A DNA stretch of 64,000 nucleotides, taken from positions 1-64,000 of the forward strand of contig JBGSPI010000090.1 of NCBI GenBank assembly GCA_041738715.1, read 5' to 3'. This document shows, piece by piece, positions 60,266 to 64,000 of this stretch (position 1 is the first letter of the stretch; each line of letters starts with the position of its first letter). Under the pieces are notes generated by a model. The model worked only from the letters and a program-made list of their open reading frames with translations, was not told where the DNA came from and did no database searches. This DNA comes from Chamaesiphon sp041738715. Lineage in GTDB: Bacteria > Cyanobacteriota > Cyanobacteriia > Cyanobacteriales > Chamaesiphonaceae. The translations under genes and the position numbers were made by a program.

Positions 60266-61330
60266 CTATCTTGTGGCAAGAAGATGTCCATTGTTGGCAA
60301 ACTTCTGGGCTAATACCTGCTGATAGACAGCTTCATAGCCAGCAGCCATTTGATCGACTCCAAAGCGACGATCTGCATAGGCACGACAACCAAATCGAGA
60401 GATAGTCGGGATTTTCGCCACTGCTGCGATACATTCTGCGACCGTATTGCAGATAAATCCGCTCTCCCCATCGGTAACTACTTCGGGCACTGAACCGAGG
60501 TTCATGGCGATGACAGGGGTTCCCGCAGCCATCGATTCAATCATCACTAGCCCAAAGGGTTCGCGCCAAGTAATCGGAAACAGAGTGGCAATTGCCCGTC
60601 CCATCAAATCATTTTTGCGGAAATGATCGGCTTCACCAAGGAATTGAATTTGCTCGTCGTCGATGTGGGGCACGATTTGGGTATTGAAATACTCCGTATC
60701 GACTGGATCGACTTTTCCCGCCATTTTCAAGGGGATACCCGTTGCTTTCGCAATGGCGATCGCATGGTGTGGCCCTTTTTCTGGGGACATCCGCCCGAGA
60801 AATGCTAAGTAAGCTGGCTCATCCGCAACAGGAAAAAAATGATGGCTACTGACATCAATACTGTTATAAACAGTTGCCACGCAGTTAAGTCCCAACCGAT
60901 CTTCTCGCTGAGAATTGGAGATGCTCACGAAGGGCTGTGCCTTGGCATATTTAAACATTTTCTCATTATCTGGGGTGAAGATGCCATGCAAGGTATGGAC
61001 TGTCGGTGTTTTGGTTAGGCGGCTATATGGTAACGCCGCGCAGCCCATGTGGGAGTGAATAATATCGAATTCTCCTGCCCGTTCGTAAACATTCGCTAGC
61101 TGGAGCATTTCATAGATGCCATACTCCTTGACATTGGCATCCAACCGCAGGGCTTGGGGATGGACTGATTCTAATTTAGCTGCGGTGATTGAGTCGCCAG
61201 AGGCAAATAGAGTCACATCATGGCCGCGTCTAACTAACTCATCTGTTAACAGTCCAACAACCAATTCTATACCGCCGTAAGCTGGTGGTGGAACTCGTTC
61301 CCACAAAGGTGCGATCTGAGCAATTTTCAT
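60266..61330 (-). CDS. Glycosyltransferase family 4 protein
   Basis: 354 residues. MKIAQIAPLWERVPPPAYGG is the classic GT-B start, with FDIIHSHMGCAALPYSRLTK and GRMSPEKGPHHAIAIAKATG in the donor domain. The E-x7-E motif is REPFGLVMIESMAAGTPVIA. AGGAG precedes the ATG. It probably forms an operon with the next glycosyltransferase. Substrates unknown. Confidence 0.88.
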   Translation of the reverse strand: MKIAQIAPLWERVPPPAYGGIELVVGLLTDELVRRGHDVTLFASGDSITAAKLESVHPQALRLDANVKEYGIYEMLQLANVYERAGEFDIIHSHMGCAALPYSRLTKTPTVHTLHGIFTPDNEKMFKYAKAQPFVSISNSQREDRLGLNCVATVYNSIDVSSHHFFPVADEPAYLAFLGRMSPEKGPHHAIAIAKATGIPLKMAGKVDPVDTEYFNTQIVPHIDDEQIQFLGEADHFRKNDLMGRAIATLFPITWREPFGLVMIESMAAGTPVIAMNLGSVPEVVTDGESGFICNTVAECIAAVAKIPTISRFGCRAYADRRFGVDQMAAGYEAVYQQVLAQKFANNGHLLATR

Positions 61331-61889
61331 TTTATATTCTCCTGAATATGTGAGATATTCTAGCTGGCGGGATCGTATATTAAACTAAATTTATCAAGAC
61401 TAAACATCACTATCTCAGTGGTCAAAACCGTCCCGATTTTCGCTAGAAATCTATAAAAAATGTGTTGAACAAGAATCTATCAAGAATTTAAAAGTGTCTG
61501 CCAGCAAGGATAGTAGCTAGGATTGTCTTGATTATTTAGTTCTGTGTTTATTTTGTTAATGTATCTTTACTTTAAACGCTATTTATCATTTTTTCAAGTA
61601 ATTTAATAAAATCTTTATATTTGTCTTTTTCCGTCACTCGATGCCATTGCTAGAGTTTGGATCTGGCTATTAATGTAGCCAAAACAACAAATCTTTTCCC
61701 GTATTGATATTTGTTAACTGTTGTTTCAGCTAAATATCTTTGATTGATATCTTTTGCTAGGAAAGTAATATTTAATACGATCTAACCACCAACCCATCTG
61801 TCACGATCGCCCCACATCTCCAAAAAATATCTCTCGCCCCCTTGACATCTCCCCGAATACTTGTGATATGATGACAAGTGTTATCGCAA
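61331..61889. other. AT-rich intergenic region upstream of tRNA-Gln
   Basis: A 559-bp gap holding the promoter of the glycosyltransferase pair on one side and that of tRNA-Gln on the other. It is notably A+T-rich, especially 61440-61760. I see no gene or hairpin with a T-run. Confidence 0.4.
61842..61872 (+). promoter_or_regulatory. Promoter of tRNA-Gln
   Basis: TTGACA (61842-61847) and TATGAT (61867-61872) are separated by 19 bp and lie 18 bp before the tRNA. Both boxes are close to consensus; spacing is 2 bp longer than ideal. Confidence 0.7.
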
Positions 61890-61961
61890 TGGGGTGTCGC
61901 CAAGTGGTAAGGCATCTGGTTTTGGTCCAGACATTCCGAGGTTCGAATCCTTGCACCCCAG
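61890..61961 (+). tRNA. trnQ-UUG: tRNA-Gln (anticodon TTG)
   Basis: Seventy-two nt. Acceptor TGGGGTG pairs with CACCCCA, with G as discriminator. The D-arm is GCCAAGTGGTAAGGC, the anticodon stem-loop CTGGTTTTGGTCCAG shows TTG, and the T-arm contains AGGTTCGAATCCT. No CCA is encoded. A HAD hydrolase gene follows. Confidence 0.97.
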
Positions 61962-62050
61962 TAAAATTTAAGTTTGAAAAGTAGCTTGGTTAGAGGTAAA
62001 CAGTGGACACTCTAACCAGTCGTGATGTTAGCCAAAGGAATAATAACTGT

Positions 62051-62860
62051 ATGAATGCTGCGCGAATTCTCGCCCTTGATTTTGATGGGACGATCTGCGA
62101 TGGAATGGCGGAGTATTGGCAGACGGCATGGCGGACTTACACGCAAGTTTGGCAACTCGATCGATTGGAGCCATCAGCCGGTGTGGCAGAGAAGTTTCGG
62201 GAATTGCGTCCCCTAATTGAAGTTGGCTGGGAAATGCCTGTATTAATTCGGGCGATTAGTTTAGGTATCTCTACGGAACGGATGCAGAGTTCTTGGCAAC
62301 GGATCCGCGATCGAATTATCGCGGACAGTCGGCTTAGTGGGGTCAAAGTCAGCCAACAATTGGATCTAGTCCGAGATAACTGGATTCAGCAAGATCCGGC
62401 TAGTTGGTTGCGCTTACATCAATTTTATCCCGGCGTGGTAGATATGTTCAAAACATTTCCCGATCGCAAGATTCAGCCAGTGATCATCACCACCAAAGAG
62501 AGCCGATTTGTCAGTCAACTCCTCCAAGAGCAAGGCATCGAGCTAAGTAGTGAGTTTATTTGGGGTAAAGAACTCAAACGGAGTAAAACAGACAGTCTGA
62601 AGCAAATCCTCGATCGGGGTGCAAAAAAATCACCCACAGTCTGGTTTGTCGAGGATAAGCTCAGTACCCTATCCAAAATTGCTTCTCAGCCAGAGCTAGA
62701 AGCCGTTAAACTGTACCTAGCAGACTGGGGCTATAATACACCTGCCGATCGAGAAGCAGCCCTGCAACAGCCGCGAATTCAATTACTCTCGCTGGCTGAT
62801 TTGCCAACTCTGGGTGGCGAGGCAAAAAAAACCGCAGCGAGTAAAGCTGCGGCGATTTAG
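62051..62860 (+). CDS. HAD family hydrolase
   Basis: 270 residues from ATG 62051 (MNAARILALDFDGTICDGMA), with AAGGA upstream; an in-frame GTG at 62003 would add 16 poor residues. The nucleophile motif is DFDGT, motif II is VIITTKESRFV, and motif IV lies in TVWFVEDKLSTLSKI. This is a phosphatase- or phosphonatase-type cytoplasmic enzyme, substrate unknown. The Ala/Lys-rich C-terminal tail (EAKKTAASKAAA) is not conserved. The kinase-like gene follows on the same strand. Confidence 0.88.
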   Translation: MNAARILALDFDGTICDGMAEYWQTAWRTYTQVWQLDRLEPSAGVAEKFRELRPLIEVGWEMPVLIRAISLGISTERMQSSWQRIRDRIIADSRLSGVKVSQQLDLVRDNWIQQDPASWLRLHQFYPGVVDMFKTFPDRKIQPVIITTKESRFVSQLLQEQGIELSSEFIWGKELKRSKTDSLKQILDRGAKKSPTVWFVEDKLSTLSKIASQPELEAVKLYLADWGYNTPADREAALQQPRIQLLSLADLPTLGGEAKKTAASKAAAI

Positions 62861-63063
62861 CCGCCTAAATATTTAATTATGTATAGGGGAAGGGTATCCT
62901 TTCCCTGTTGTTTGAGGGCGTGAGTTTTTCTGATAAATGGGCGTGATAAGATTCTGGTATGATCTAATTTTTGTTGGGTAAAAAGCTTTTTTATCCTATT
63001 TTCCCCCATACTATTTGTCTAAAGTTGTCTCTCTGTCTGATTTTCAGGCGATCTGTCAGGAAC

Positions 63064-63756
63064 ATGCGCCCACCTCACATGATTAATCGATCGGAAAATC
63101 CAGAATTCGATCGATCTTCATTAAATCAATTTATCCAATGCGTTAGCCAAGAACTGTTACCCCAGATTCAAATCCGCAGTAGTGCTAACCATAACCCGGT
63201 GGTGGTGGAGAAGGTACCAATTCCCTGGCAGATCTTGGGTGCTGGCAATTATACAGCAGTATTCTCTCATCCCGACTATCCCCAACAAGCGGTCAAAGTT
63301 TACGCTCCTGGCTTGGCTGGCTTTGAAGAAGAAACCGAGGTTTATCGGCGGCTTGGCTCTCACTCCGCTTTCTCGGAATGTCTGTATGCGGGAACAAATT
63401 TTTTGGTGCTGAAGCGGTTGTTAGGCAGCACTCTCTACGATTGTGTGCAACAGGGGTTAAGTATTCCGCCGCAAGTTATTGAAGATATCGATCGAGCCTT
63501 GGATTATGCGCGGACTCAAGGACTGAATCCCTACGATGTACATGGGCGAAATGTGATGATGTATGAAGGCAGAGGATTTGTCGTGGATGTCTCTGATTTT
63601 TTACATCAGGGTACTTGCCCCAAATGGCGGCACTTAAAACAAGCTTATTATTGGCTATATCGCCCAATTATCCAGCCATTAAAATTGCGTATTCCTTACT
63701 CATTGCTAAATATTGTGCGGAAGAGTTACCGATATTACTCTCACTGGCGATCCTAA
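63064..63756 (+). CDS. Protein-kinase-like fold protein
   Basis: Start set at ATG 63064 (MRPPHMINRSENPEFDRSSL); an in-frame TTG 93 bp upstream adds a hydrophobic stretch of doubtful use. Motifs resemble a eukaryote-type kinase or APH fold: Gly-rich LGAGNYTAVFSHPDYPQQAV with VKVY (Lys), catalytic-loop-like YDVHGRNVMMYEGRG, and DVSDF in place of DFG. It lacks the normal HRD motif, so activity and substrate are unclear. It may be a small-molecule kinase or pseudokinase. The 37-nt repeats start 4 bp after its stop. Confidence 0.68.
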   Translation: MRPPHMINRSENPEFDRSSLNQFIQCVSQELLPQIQIRSSANHNPVVVEKVPIPWQILGAGNYTAVFSHPDYPQQAVKVYAPGLAGFEEETEVYRRLGSHSAFSECLYAGTNFLVLKRLLGSTLYDCVQQGLSIPPQVIEDIDRALDYARTQGLNPYDVHGRNVMMYEGRGFVVDVSDFLHQGTCPKWRHLKQAYYWLYRPIIQPLKLRIPYSLLNIVRKSYRYYSHWRS

Positions 63757-63759
63757 AAT

Positions 63760-63782
63760 AACTGGAGTTTAGACTAAAAAAA
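63760..63782 (+). repeat. Partial copy of the 37-nt repeat
   Basis: This 23-nt segment (ACTGGAGTTTAGACTAAAAA) repeats the middle of the 63804-63840 element, 44 bp ahead of it. The two tandem copies sit between the kinase-like gene and the convergent M16 gene. Confidence 0.75.
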
Positions 63783-63803
63783 GCGCATACCAAAAATGAC
63801 TGC

Positions 63804-63840
63804 CATTAATTGACTGGAGTTTAGACTAAAAAAGAGAGAA
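63804..63840. repeat. 37-nt exact repeat, copy 2
   Basis: Identical at all 37 positions to 20419-20455 (core TTGACTGGAGTTTAGACTAA), 43 kb away, in the same orientation. It lies between two convergent genes. Confidence 0.85.
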
Positions 63841-63889
63841 CGGCAGAGAGATCAGACATTTTAGATTAATCTCTCCGCCTTGATTTTCC

Positions 63890-64000
63890 CTACTTCTGCG
63901 GTGGTCCAGCGGTGACGACGACAAAGCGATCGGGTTGAATTAATTCCTGGGCGACTTTGTTCACTTGTTCGATGGTGACAGCTTGAATTTTCTTGGGAAA
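63890..64000 (-). CDS. M16 family zinc peptidase, C-terminal end (partial)
   Basis: The last 36 residues of a gene that continues past the window edge: AVTIEQVNKVAQELIQPDRF and VVVTAGPPQK. This ending is typical of the C-terminal half of pitrilysin-like (M16) peptidases of cyanobacteria. No catalytic part is visible, so activity cannot be judged. Confidence 0.7.
   Translation of the reverse strand, partial: FPKKIQAVTIEQVNKVAQELIQPDRFVVVTAGPPQK

Overview
The window looks like the chromosome of a filamentous or unicellular cyanobacterium. HIP1-type GCGATCGC/CGATCG octamers are everywhere. It has a photosystem II gene (psb30), an aa3-type cytochrome oxidase with its heme A biosynthesis genes, a cyanobacterial sucrose-phosphate synthase, DUF3086/DUF3119-type proteins and a Uma2 protein. 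Short repeat families typical of cyanobacteria occur between genes. The repeat content and CGATCG richness would suit a Chamaesiphon-like or related lineage, but this is inference and the species cannot be fixed from the sequence.

Layout. 0.1-10 kb: a flavin monooxygenase-like gene with a damaged 5' end, the ctaC-ctaD-ctaE operon on the minus strand, divergent ctaA-ctaB, then ligA. 10-20 kb: FHA-flavoprotein fusion, universal stress protein, PH-domain protein, larC, a Sua5/YciO protein, a Uma2 protein, cobS, and rpsB-tsf ending in a strong terminator. 20-29 kb: AlkB-like oxygenase, sucrose-phosphate synthase, dps, an SbmA/BacA-like ABC exporter, an NrtA-like lipoprotein, dusB, psb30, a YkgJ-type protein and a small GDT1 half-protein. 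29-36 kb: pentapeptide-repeat protein overlapping an unidentified upstream frame, radC, ruvB, a phosphohexomutase and a tyrosine recombinase. 36-47 kb: ferredoxin, trypsin-like protease, sugar epimerase, M23 peptidase, moaE, tRNA-Ser, plsY with DUF3086 and DUF3119 neighbours, VOC protein, fructosamine-kinase-like protein and an M20 amidohydrolase.

47-54 kb is the accessory part. It holds orphan membrane proteins, a propeller-like membrane protein, several small unrecognised genes (one split by an in-frame amber codon), and an IS630-family insertion sequence whose two flanking genes have both lost their 5' ends. 54-64 kb returns to core genes: a gamma-glutamylcyclotransferase-like protein, leuS, a glutathione-transferase-like protein, two glycosyltransferases, tRNA-Gln, a HAD hydrolase, a kinase-like protein and the 3' end of an M16 peptidase.

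Genes working together: ctaA and ctaB make heme A for the CtaCDE oxidase. The sucrose-phosphate synthase and the two later glycosyltransferases suggest sucrose or related glycan synthesis. Dps, the universal stress protein and AlkB point to stress protection, and radC, ruvB and ligA to DNA maintenance.

The most unusual finding is a small non-autonomous transposable element family (MITE) present twice, at 36240-36354 and 41062-41153. Each copy has matching terminal inverted repeats and its own perfect 8-bp target duplication. Other notable signals are a 37-nt exact repeat shared by two distant sites, a 105-bp tandem duplication that created a 22-codon copy of the PlsY N-terminus, and a structured transcript tail after the ferredoxin gene.
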